Assembly (NCBI GenBank): GCA_947464665.1
Contig: CANHXV010000143.1
Span: 1 to 5,199 of the forward strand
Direction of reading: 5' to 3'
Source: Comamonadaceae bacterium
Lineage (GTDB): Bacteria > Pseudomonadota > Gammaproteobacteria > Burkholderiales > Burkholderiaceae_C
Length of the DNA: 5,199 nt
Positions 1 to 5,184 of this stretch are shown here, one piece after another. The position numbers and the translations under genes were made by a program. How positions within the stretch are numbered: position 1 is the first letter of the stretch; each line of letters starts with the position of its first letter. A model generated the notes under the pieces. That model was not told the DNA's origin. It was given only the letters and a program-made list of their open reading frames with translations, and searched no databases.

Positions 1-1886
1 AAGATCAGGTTTTGTACGTTGGCAAGGCCAGGAATTTAAAAAAGCGCGTTAGCAGTTATTTTCAAAAAGACCATGGTGGTACCCGCATTGGCCACATGAT
101 CAGCAAGATTCGGCGCATGCAAACCACGGTGGTGCGTTCGGAAGCCGAAGCCTTGCTGCTAGAGAACAACTTGATCAAAACGTTGAGCCCCAAGTTCAAT
201 ATTTTGTTTCGAGATGACAAAAGCTATCCTTACCTCAAATTATCTGGCACCGGTTCGACTCGCCACAACAAGCCAACTTCCGATAGCTCAAGCGAAGACA
301 AGCCAGTTGTCAAGGCGGAAGACTTTTCAAGGATTGCCTACTACCGTGGGGGCGTTGAAAAAAAACACCGTTACTTCGGCCCATACCCCAGTGCATGGGC
401 TGTGAAGGAAACGATTCAACTGTTGCAAAAAGTGTTCAGGCTGCGCACTTGTGAGGACACTGTTTTTTCAAACCGAACGCGGCCTTGTTTGTTGTATCAA
501 ATCAAACGTTGTTCTGGCCCTTGTGTGGGTGTGGTGTCAGTGGCCCAGTATGCGCAAGATGTGGCGCAAGCAGAAGCTTTCTTGCAGGGCGAGACGCAGG
601 CCGTCTTAAAAGCCATGGAAGCTCGCATGATGGCGCATGCTGAAAAGCTTGAGTTTGAGTTGGCAGCTGAAGTTCGCAATCAGATGACGGCATTGTCGCG
701 CGTGCTTCATCAGCAATCGGTCGACAACGTTTCAGACACCGATGTCGATATTTTGGCCGTCAAGGTTCAGGGCGGCAGGGCGTGTGTCAATTTGGCCATG
801 GTTCGCGGAGGCCGACATTTAGGCGATCGACCTTATTTTCCCTCGCACGTGGAAGATGGCCACGCCATGCTCAATTTGGCATTGGAAGACGATGTCAGCA
901 CGGTTGCACAAACTTTGGAGGTTAAAGTTTTGGAGGCCTTCATTGCTCAGCATTACTTGAACATTCCAGTGCCAACAACATTGATCACCAGCGAGAAAAT
1001 AGATGCCAAGGTGCTTGATGCAATCACCCTGCAGTCTGGAATGAAAGTCAACGCCGTGCATAACCCGCGCGAGCAAAGAAGATCATGGTTGGAGATGGCT
1101 GAGAAAAATGCGGCCATTCAACTGGCCCGTTTACTGGCAGAAGAGGGCTCGCAACAAGCACGGACCAGAGCCTTGGTTGAAGCGCTCGATTTAGCGCCAG
1201 ATGACATGGATGCATTGCGCATGGAATGCTTTGACATTTCTCACACATCTGGCGAAGCGACGCAAGCTTCTTGTGTGGTTTTTCAAAATCACAAAATGCA
1301 AAACAGCGAATATCGACGCTACAAGATTGAAGACATTACACCCGGTGACGATTACGCGGCCATGCGCCAGGTCTTGATGCGGCGATATGGCAAGCTGGCC
1401 GAGGCCATCCAATCCGGTGAAGCAGATCGCAAGGCCCGCATGCCAGATTTGGTTCTCATTGATGGTGGCAAGGGACAGGTATCGATGGCCCGAGAAGTTT
1501 TCGAAGCCTTGGGCCTCGATCTGTCCTTGATTGTCGGCGTCGAAAAAGGGGAGGGTCGAAAAGTAGGTCTAGAAGAACTGGTCTTTGCCGACGGCCGAGA
1601 CAAGGTTTATCTGGGCAAAGATTCAGCAGCCTTGATGCTGGTCGCTCAAGTCAGGGATGAAGCGCACCGATTTGCGATCACGGGAATGCGAGCACAACGA
1701 GCCAAAGTTCGAATGAGCGGTGGGCGTTTAGAGGAAATTGGAGGCATTGGCCCTAAAAAACGCGCCAAGCTGTTGCAGCGCTTTGGGGGCGTCCGTGGCG
1801 TAGAAGACGCCAGTGTTGAAGACCTGATGTCGGTGGACGGCATCTCTAGGGAATTGGCAGAAAGCATTTACCAGGCCCTTCACTGA
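1..1886 (+). CDS. uvrC: UvrABC system protein C, excinuclease subunit (5' end cut off by window)
   Basis: UvrC makes both incisions (3' then 5') around bulky DNA lesions in nucleotide excision repair, recruited by UvrB. The reading frame is open from base 3 (Asp-Gln-Val-Leu-Tyr-Val-Gly), so the TTG at base 12 is not the start; roughly 25-30 N-terminal codons, including the GIY half of the GIY-YIG nuclease, lie upstream. Counting from that TTG codon as residue 1: YVG at 2-4 and the probable catalytic Glu51 (LLLENNLIK) complete the GIY-YIG domain. Cys147, 159, 167 and 171 have the 12-8-4 spacing of the cysteines reported to bind a 4Fe-4S cluster in E. coli UvrC. A UVR (UvrB-binding) motif lies near 213-235. 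The RNase H-like 5' nuclease has D408 (FDISH), D446/D447 (PGDDYAAM), D484 (LIDGGKGQ) and H552 (RDEAHRF). Tandem helix-hairpin-helix motifs span about 573-622. A Ser/Asp-rich segment at 79-104 looks like an insertion. All key residues are present, so the protein should be active. Confidence 0.98.
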   Translation, partial: DQVLYVGKARNLKKRVSSYFQKDHGGTRIGHMISKIRRMQTTVVRSEAEALLLENNLIKTLSPKFNILFRDDKSYPYLKLSGTGSTRHNKPTSDSSSEDKPVVKAEDFSRIAYYRGGVEKKHRYFGPYPSAWAVKETIQLLQKVFRLRTCEDTVFSNRTRPCLLYQIKRCSGPCVGVVSVAQYAQDVAQAEAFLQGETQAVLKAMEARMMAHAEKLEFELAAEVRNQMTALSRVLHQQSVDNVSDTDVDILAVKVQGGRACVNLAMVRGGRHLGDRPYFPSHVEDGHAMLNLALEDDVSTVAQTLEVKVLEAFIAQHYLNIPVPTTLITSEKIDAKVLDAITLQSGMKVNAVHNPREQRRSWLEMAEKNAAIQLARLLAEEGSQQARTRALVEALDLAPDDMDALRMECFDISHTSGEATQASCVVFQNHKMQNSEYRRYKIEDITPGDDYAAMRQVLMRRYGKLAEAIQSGEADRKARMPDLVLIDGGKGQVSMAREVFEALGLDLSLIVGVEKGEGRKVGLEELVFADGRDKVYLGKDSAALMLVAQVRDEAHRFAITGMRAQRAKVRMSGGRLEEIGGIGPKKRAKLLQRFGGVRGVEDASVEDLMSVDGISRELAESIYQALH

Positions 1887-1915
1887 GAATGGCGCCTGGG
1901 TGTCAGCAAACTGAC
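1871..1915 (+). other. Two short inverted repeats between uvrC and pgsA
   Basis: CCAGGC (1871-1876) pairs with GCCTGG (1894-1899) across the uvrC stop codon, with a 17-base loop. Directly after it, GTCAG (1902-1906) pairs with CTGAC (1911-1915) around a CAAA loop. Neither is followed by a T-run, so they are not a convincing intrinsic terminator. They could be an mRNA processing or stabilising structure, or affect entry of ribosomes at pgsA, which has no visible Shine-Dalgarno. The stems are short (6 and 5 bp) and could be chance. Confidence 0.35.
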
Positions 1916-1940
1916 TTCAATGCGTGACACAATACCTCCC

Positions 1941-2507
1941 ATGTTTTTCACCATTCCGACCCTCATGACTTGGACGCGCATCGTCGCGATTCCCTTCATA
2001 GTGGGGGTGTTCTACACTGAGTTGCCGGTTGAATCACGCAACTTTTTGGCCACCACCATGTTTGTGATTTTTGCAGCCACAGACTGGCTCGATGGTTTTT
2101 TGGCCAGAAAGCTCAATCAAACCTCCTCATTTGGCGCATTTTTAGACCCTGTGGCTGACAAATTTTTGGTCTGTGCCTCCCTGTTGGTGCTGGTCCACTT
2201 GCACCGCGTTCATGTTTTGGTAGCCTTGATTATCATTGGGCGTGAAATTGCCATCTCGGCCTTGCGCGAGTGGATGGCGCAAATTGGCGCTAGCAAAAGT
2301 GTCGCGGTTCATTTCGTCGGCAAGCTAAAGACCACGGTGCAGATGGTGGCCATTCCGTTTTTACTTTTCAATGGTCAATTGTTTGGCGTGATTGACACGC
2401 ATGTGTGGGGCACGGGCCTGATCTGGATTGCCTCCATTCTGACCATTTGGTCTATGATTTACTACATGCAAAAGGCCCTTCCTGAGATTCGTGCGCGAGT
2501 GAAATGA
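1941..2507 (+). CDS. pgsA: CDP-diacylglycerol--glycerol-3-phosphate 3-phosphatidyltransferase
   Basis: PgsA is an inner-membrane enzyme that transfers a phosphatidyl group from CDP-diacylglycerol to sn-glycerol 3-phosphate, giving phosphatidylglycerol phosphate, the committed step to phosphatidylglycerol and cardiolipin. With Met at 1941 as residue 1 (188 aa, normal for the family), the full CDP-alcohol phosphatidyltransferase signature DxxDGxxAR-x8-GxxxDxxxD is present: D48, D51, G52, A55, R56, G65, D69 and D73. The acidic residues bind the catalytic metals. About six hydrophobic segments are seen (near 5-25, 34-48, 74-91, 92-108, 132-148 and 157-177), and the GREI...LREW...GK.KT..QM.AI pattern at 100-137 is typical of PgsA. 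An in-frame ATG at 1920 would add seven residues; I prefer 1941 because PgsA proteins usually begin a few residues before the IPT motif. Neither start has a clear Shine-Dalgarno. Adjacency to uvrC is common in proteobacteria. The stop overlaps the next gene. Confidence 0.95.
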   Translation: MFFTIPTLMTWTRIVAIPFIVGVFYTELPVESRNFLATTMFVIFAATDWLDGFLARKLNQTSSFGAFLDPVADKFLVCASLLVLVHLHRVHVLVALIIIGREIAISALREWMAQIGASKSVAVHFVGKLKTTVQMVAIPFLLFNGQLFGVIDTHVWGTGLIWIASILTIWSMIYYMQKALPEIRARVK

Positions 2508-3406
2508 ATCACTCAGAGTCTTCCGACGCCTGGATTCGGGCCATGCCTGCGGTCTTCGTGCTCATTTGGAGCACGGGTTTCATCGTTGCACGTTTTGGTA
2601 TGCCCAATGCACCGCCGTTTTCCTTTTTAGCGCTTCGCTATGTCCTGTCCATTGCATGCTTTGTCGTTTGGATCCGTTTGGCAAAGGTAAGGTGGCCCCA
2701 AAGTCGTTTGGAATGGTTTCATCTGTCAGTCACTGGCGTCCTCATGCATGCGGGTTATTTGGGCGGCGTCTGGGCGGCTGTCAAGGCAGGTATGGGGTCT
2801 GGTTTGACGGCCCTCATTTTGGGATTGCAGCCCGTTTTGACTGCCATTTGGCTATCTTCTCGGGAAAGCGCTTCAGAAAAAAAGGTCAGCCAAAGGCAGT
2901 GGTTGGGTTTGTTGATGGGTTTGTGTGGGCTGTTTTTGGTGGTCTGGCACAAACTCACGCAGGGCAGTGCAATGGACCATGTCAACACACTCAATCTGAG
3001 TTTTGCCATCATGGCGCTCCTGTCCATTACCTTGGGAACTCTTTACCAAAAAAGCTTCCTCAAGCCTTGTGACGTTCGCACGGCCAATACCGCGCAGTTG
3101 ATTGCAGCATTGATTGTGACAAGCCCTTTGGCGCTGTTAGAAACTGAATCTGTGCAATGGAACGCCGAGTTGATTGGCGCTATGGCATGGTCAGTATTAG
3201 GATTGACATTAGGCGGTAGTTCACTTTTGTACATGCTCATTCAGAAGGGTGCTGCAGCCAGTGTGAGCAGCTTGATGTACCTTGTTCCGCCCTGTACGGC
3301 TTTGGTGGCATGGCTGTTATTTGATGAGCCTATCACTGCATTCACACTGGTGGGTATTGCACTGACGGCTTGGGGAGTCAGTTGGGTTGTAAGGCCAGCA
3401 AAATAA
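2504..3406 (+). CDS. EamA-family (drug/metabolite transporter superfamily) permease
   Basis: A 300-residue inner-membrane protein with about ten predicted helices (near 13-31, 38-58, 74-94, 98-118, 132-149, 164-183, 192-212, 222-243, 251-273 and 277-297), arranged as two EamA repeats (about 13-149 and 164-297). This is the standard size and plan of DMT-superfamily exporters of the RhaT/EamA kind. The second repeat ends in the familiar pattern of a Pro pair (262-263), an LLFDEP turn (271-276) and a final Gly/Trp-rich helix. The substrate cannot be read from sequence; members move amino acids, metabolites or drugs. The ATG overlaps the pgsA stop as ATGA, which fixes the start and suggests translational coupling. 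The dehydrogenase gene follows after 16 bases, so co-transcription with it is likely, and a link to organic-acid transport is possible but unproven. The codon and base use look like those of its neighbours. Confidence 0.9.
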   Translation: MNHSESSDAWIRAMPAVFVLIWSTGFIVARFGMPNAPPFSFLALRYVLSIACFVVWIRLAKVRWPQSRLEWFHLSVTGVLMHAGYLGGVWAAVKAGMGSGLTALILGLQPVLTAIWLSSRESASEKKVSQRQWLGLLMGLCGLFLVVWHKLTQGSAMDHVNTLNLSFAIMALLSITLGTLYQKSFLKPCDVRTANTAQLIAALIVTSPLALLETESVQWNAELIGAMAWSVLGLTLGGSSLLYMLIQKGAAASVSSLMYLVPPCTALVAWLLFDEPITAFTLVGIALTAWGVSWVVRPAK

Positions 3407-3409
3407 ATT

Positions 3410-3415
3410 AAGGAG
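3410..3415 (+). promoter_or_regulatory. Shine-Dalgarno of the tartrate/D-malate dehydrogenase gene
   Basis: AAGGAG lies 7 bases before the ATG at 3423, inside the 16-base gap after the transporter stop. It is the strongest ribosome binding site in the window and fixes the dehydrogenase start. The gap is too short for a separate promoter, though one inside the transporter gene cannot be excluded. Confidence 0.85.
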
Positions 3416-3422
3416 AGAGCAC

Positions 3423-4508
3423 ATGACAAAAAAACGCATCGCAGTCATAGCGGGAGATGGTATTGGCAAAGAAGTCATGCCCGAAGGCCTTAGGGTCATG
3501 GAGGCAGCGGCTTCAAAATTTAATCTCGATTTGCAATTTGATCACTTTGACTTTTCAAGTTGGGACTACTTTGAAAAGCACGGCCAAATGCTGCCTGACA
3601 ACTGGAAAGACCAAATTGGCGGCCACGATGCCATCTACTTTGGTGCGGTGGGTTGGCCAGACAAAATTGCCGACCATGTGTCTTTGTGGGGTTCTTTGCT
3701 TTTGTTCCGCCGTGAGTTTGATCAGTACATCAACCTGCGCCCGGCCAGGCTCATGCCAGGCATCATTGCACCCGTCGTCCGAAAAGACGGCTCACCCAGA
3801 CAGCCTGGTGAAATTGACATGTACATTGTGCGGGAAAACACCGAGGGTGAATACTCCAGCATTGGCGGGCGCATGTACCCTGGCACCGAGCGTGAAATTG
3901 TGATGCAAGAGACAGTCATGTCGCGCATTGGCGTTGATCGCGTCTTGAAATTCGCCTTTGAGTTGGCGCAGACTCGGCCGAAAAAGCATCTGACCAGTGC
4001 TACCAAATCCAACGGCATTGCCATCACCATGCCTTATTGGGATGAGCGTGTGGTCGAAATGGCCAAAAACTATCCTGGTGTCCATGTCGACAAATTCCAC
4101 ATCGATATTTTGACGGCTCATTTTGTGCAGCGCCCCGACTTTTTTGATGTGGTGGTGGCAAGCAATTTGTTTGGTGACATTCTGAGCGACTTAGGTCCAG
4201 CTTGCACAGGCACGATTGGCATTGCGCCCAGCGCCAACCTTAATCCCGATCGCAAATTCCCTTCTTTGTTCGAACCTGTTCATGGTTCTGCACCAGACAT
4301 TGCAGGAAAGAATATCGCTAACCCTATCGGTCAAATTTGGTGTGGTGCCATGATGTTGGAATTTTTAGGTTGTAAGCCTGCGCACGATGCCGTGTTGGCC
4401 GCTATTGAAAAAGTTTTAGCACCAAATAGTGGCGCGCCACGCACCGGAGACATTGGGGGTTCTGCTAATACGCAAGACGTTGGTAAAGCCATTGCTGCAG
4501 CATTATGA
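3423..4508 (+). CDS. dmlA: Tartrate dehydrogenase / D-malate dehydrogenase (decarboxylating), DmlA/TtuC type
   Basis: A cytosolic, NAD-dependent beta-decarboxylating dehydrogenase of the isopropylmalate/isocitrate dehydrogenase family. Known members oxidise D-malate to pyruvate and CO2, or act on tartrate by oxidation or decarboxylation, feeding these acids into central metabolism. The 361 residues equal E. coli DmlA in length. Visible residues are: GDGIG (11-15); substrate arginines R96, R106 and R137; Y144 and K195 as acid/base pair; metal-binding D228, D252 and D256; and the NAD site EPVHGSAPDIAGK (284-296) with H287, D292 and N300, which fits NAD rather than NADP. The stretches LWGSLLLFRREFDQYINLRP (88-107) and RENTEGEYSSIGGR (137-150) mark the tartrate/D-malate branch and argue against LeuB, which would also normally sit with leuCD. 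No LysR-type regulator, typical beside dmlA, is in the window. Which substrate is used in vivo is open. Confidence 0.92.
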   Translation: MTKKRIAVIAGDGIGKEVMPEGLRVMEAAASKFNLDLQFDHFDFSSWDYFEKHGQMLPDNWKDQIGGHDAIYFGAVGWPDKIADHVSLWGSLLLFRREFDQYINLRPARLMPGIIAPVVRKDGSPRQPGEIDMYIVRENTEGEYSSIGGRMYPGTEREIVMQETVMSRIGVDRVLKFAFELAQTRPKKHLTSATKSNGIAITMPYWDERVVEMAKNYPGVHVDKFHIDILTAHFVQRPDFFDVVVASNLFGDILSDLGPACTGTIGIAPSANLNPDRKFPSLFEPVHGSAPDIAGKNIANPIGQIWCGAMMLEFLGCKPAHDAVLAAIEKVLAPNSGAPRTGDIGGSANTQDVGKAIAAAL

Positions 4509-4512
4509 GAAC

Positions 4513-4549
4513 TTTTAGGATCTAGTTGTCTGATCTTAGAAATTTTTTT
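4513..4549 (+). terminator. Intrinsic terminator after the dehydrogenase gene
   Basis: A 10-bp stem pairs 4513-4522 (TTTTAGGATC) with 4532-4541 (GATCTTAGAA) around a 9-base loop, including two G-U pairs (4515-4539 and 4518-4536). Seven T residues follow at 4543-4549. The hairpin starts 5 bases after the stop codon. The stem is A/T-rich, so termination may be only moderate, but the position and U-tract are right for the end of the uvrC-pgsA-EamA-dmlA transcript. Confidence 0.75.
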
Positions 4550-4579
4550 CGCCAAGCCCCTTGCAGACATTCAGTTTGC

Positions 4580-4613
4580 GTCTAGAATTCGTGTCGCATT
4601 GCGGTTTCTAGAC
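4580..4613. repeat. Perfect 8-bp inverted repeat upstream of the HU promoter
   Basis: GTCTAGAA (4580-4587) and TTCTAGAC (4606-4613) are exact inverted copies separated by 18 bases. Within the spacer, GTCGC (4593-4597) can pair with GCGGT (4601-4605) using G-U pairs, giving a two-tier hairpin with a 5-base bulge. There is no T-run after it. It ends 10 bases before the HU -35 box, a position fitting a regulator-binding site, or it may simply be a structure in read-through RNA. No known operator is recognised. Confidence 0.5.
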
Positions 4614-4623
4614 ACAAAATCAT

Positions 4624-4652
4624 TTGACAGGCGCATTTTCTCTGTTTAAATT
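4624..4652 (+). promoter_or_regulatory. Predicted sigma70-type promoter for hupB-tRNA-Val
   Basis: A perfect -35 box TTGACA (4624-4629) is followed, after 17 bases, by a -10 box TAAATT (4647-4652; four of six consensus bases). Transcription would start near 4659, leaving a leader of about 119 bases before the HU ATG. It lies between the preceding terminator and the HU gene, as expected for the start of a separate transcript. The sequence just upstream of the -35 is A-rich. Confidence 0.75.
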
Positions 4653-4671
4653 GAGGTCAACAAATTCATTG

Positions 4672-4751
4672 CGAAGACAATGTTTTGTCTCGGAAGTTTT
4701 TTAAACTTCAAAAAAATTTTAACTACCATGAGTGACTCAGTTAAATGAGTC
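4672..4751 (+). promoter_or_regulatory. Hairpin-rich 5' leader of the HU mRNA
   Basis: Three consecutive local hairpins can form. AGACAA (4675-4680) pairs with TTGTCT (4685-4690), extendable by C4672-G4692 and G4673-C4691 with one bulged A. GAAGTTT (4693-4699) pairs with AAACTTC (4703-4709) around TTT. GACTCA (4734-4739) pairs with TGAGTC (4746-4751). None is followed by a T-run in a terminator position. They lie between the predicted transcription start and the ribosome binding site, so they may shape mRNA stability or temperature- or protein-dependent translation; this function is inference. Confidence 0.45.
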
Positions 4752-4765
4752 CTCTTATTTTTTCT

Positions 4766-4769
4766 AAGG
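4766..4769 (+). promoter_or_regulatory. Shine-Dalgarno deciding the HU start
   Basis: AAGG (4766-4769), within TAAGGT, lies 8 bases before the ATG at 4778. It supports that start rather than the in-frame ATG at 4745, which would add 11 residues (MSPLIFSKVLC) not seen in HU proteins and has no ribosome binding site. Confidence 0.75.
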
Positions 4770-4777
4770 TTCTTTGT

Positions 4778-5050
4778 ATGAACAAAACTGAATTGATTGA
4801 GCACATTGCCAAACAAGCAGATATTTCGAAAGCTGCTGCCGGCCGCGCATTGGAAGCCACCATTGGCGCCGTTCGCACCACATTGAAAAAGGGCGGCACT
4901 GTCGCTTTGGTCGGTTTTGGTACTTTCGCTGTCACCAAGCGTGCTGCTCGCGCTGGCCGTAACCCGCGCACAGGTGCTGCCATCAAAATCAAATCTGCCA
5001 AGGTGCCTAAGTTCCGTCCCGGTAAGGCCCTTAAAGGCGCCTTGAATTAA
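4778..5050 (+). CDS. hupB: DNA-binding protein HU (beta type)
   Basis: HU is a small, basic, dimeric nucleoid protein that bends DNA with little sequence specificity and assists replication, repair and transcription. The product from Met4778 is exactly 90 residues, the classic HU length. It has the helical dimerisation half (about 1-40: MNKTELIEHIA, then SKAAAGRALEA), the GFGTF turn at 46-50, and the basic beta-arm with the HU/IHF signature through R61-N62-P63-R64-T65; Pro63 is the residue that intercalates into DNA. The C-terminal FRPGKALKGALN (79-90) closes the fold. It is HU rather than IHF on length and on this C-terminus. The gene is probably transcribed from the promoter at 4624 with a long structured leader, and tRNA-Val begins 14 bases after the stop, so the two likely share a transcript. 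No truncation or odd residue is seen. Confidence 0.97.
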   Translation: MNKTELIEHIAKQADISKAAAGRALEATIGAVRTTLKKGGTVALVGFGTFAVTKRAARAGRNPRTGAAIKIKSAKVPKFRPGKALKGALN

Positions 5051-5064
5051 TCTGCGATCAAGGG

Positions 5065-5140
5065 GGGTGCTTAGCTCAGTTGGTAGAGCGGCGCCCTTAC
5101 AAGGCGTAGGTCGGCGGTTCGAGCCCGTCATCACCCACCA
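5065..5140 (+). tRNA. tRNA-Val (anticodon TAC), CCA encoded
   Basis: A full 76-base cloverleaf can be folded by hand. The acceptor is 5065-5071 with 5130-5136, the D-stem GCTC/GAGC (5074-5077 with 5086-5089), the anticodon stem 5091-5095 with 5103-5107 (one G-U pair), and the loop CTTACAA with anticodon TAC at 5098-5100, reading GUA and related Val codons. The T-arm is 5113-5117 with 5125-5129 and loop TTCGAGC. The discriminator is A5137 and CCA is genomically encoded (5138-5140). One oddity: acceptor position 6-67 is C5070 opposite T5131, a C-U mismatch where a pair is expected. The gene follows HU by 14 bases without a visible promoter of its own, so the tRNA is probably cut from a joint HU-tRNA transcript. 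Confidence 0.96.
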
Positions 5141-5150
5141 CCCCTCAAGC

Positions 5151-5184
5151 AAAGGCGAACAAGTTGTTCGCCTTTTGTCTTTTT
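5151..5184 (+). terminator. Strong intrinsic terminator after tRNA-Val
   Basis: AAAGGCGAAC (5151-5160) pairs perfectly with GTTCGCCTTT (5166-5175) around a 5-base loop, followed by a T-rich tract (5173-5184, TTTTGTCTTTTT). It lies 10 bases after the tRNA CCA and probably ends the HU-tRNA transcript. The remaining 15 bases of the window show no feature. Confidence 0.92.

Noticed and set aside
1920..1940. pgsA start at ATG 1920
   Set aside because: It adds MRDTIPP ahead of the usual family start near the IPT motif and has no Shine-Dalgarno. Not fully excluded, because the 1941 start also lacks one.
1874..2489. Near repeat GGCCCTTC(A)CTGAGA at the ends of uvrC (1874) and pgsA (2474)
   Set aside because: About 14 matching bases with a one-base gap, both within coding ends with normal protein sequence; most likely chance.
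2566..3072. 168-codon + strand ORF in another frame inside the transporter gene
   Set aside because: It lies wholly inside a clear ten-helix permease in a different frame; its sequence is Cys/His/Phe-rich without a recognisable domain, as expected of a shadow.
3457..4121. ORFs of 102-148 codons on both strands inside the dehydrogenase gene
   Set aside because: Shadows of a complete, well-conserved dehydrogenase; no ribosome binding site or domain seen.
3423..4508. 3-isopropylmalate dehydrogenase (LeuB) as identity of the dehydrogenase
   Set aside because: The REL-TGGIYFG type motif of LeuB is replaced by RENTEGEYSSIGG, and the LWGSLLLFRREFDQY segment matches the tartrate/D-malate branch; no leucine genes are nearby.
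4561..4588. Second possible promoter: TTGCAG, 16 bases, TAGAAT
   Set aside because: The -10 is good (five of six) but the -35 matches only three of six, and the inverted repeat overlaps it. The TTGACA promoter at 4624 is much better; a weak tandem promoter remains possible.
4693..4720. GAAGTTT/AAACTTC hairpin with nearby A and T runs as a terminator
   Set aside because: On the + strand the stem is followed by A residues first, and it lies downstream of the HU promoter; on the - strand the T-run precedes the stem. Neither orientation is a proper intrinsic terminator.
4745..4777. HU start at ATG 4745 (adds 11 residues)
   Set aside because: The extension is not part of HU proteins and has no ribosome binding site, while ATG 4778 gives the standard 90 residues with AAGG 8 bases upstream.
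4646..5152. 168-codon minus-strand ORF whose N-terminus reads MTGSNRRPTPCKGAALPTEL
   Set aside because: This is the familiar false protein made by translating the antisense of a tRNA-Val gene; it then runs antisense through HU and the promoter region. No start signal or family supports it.
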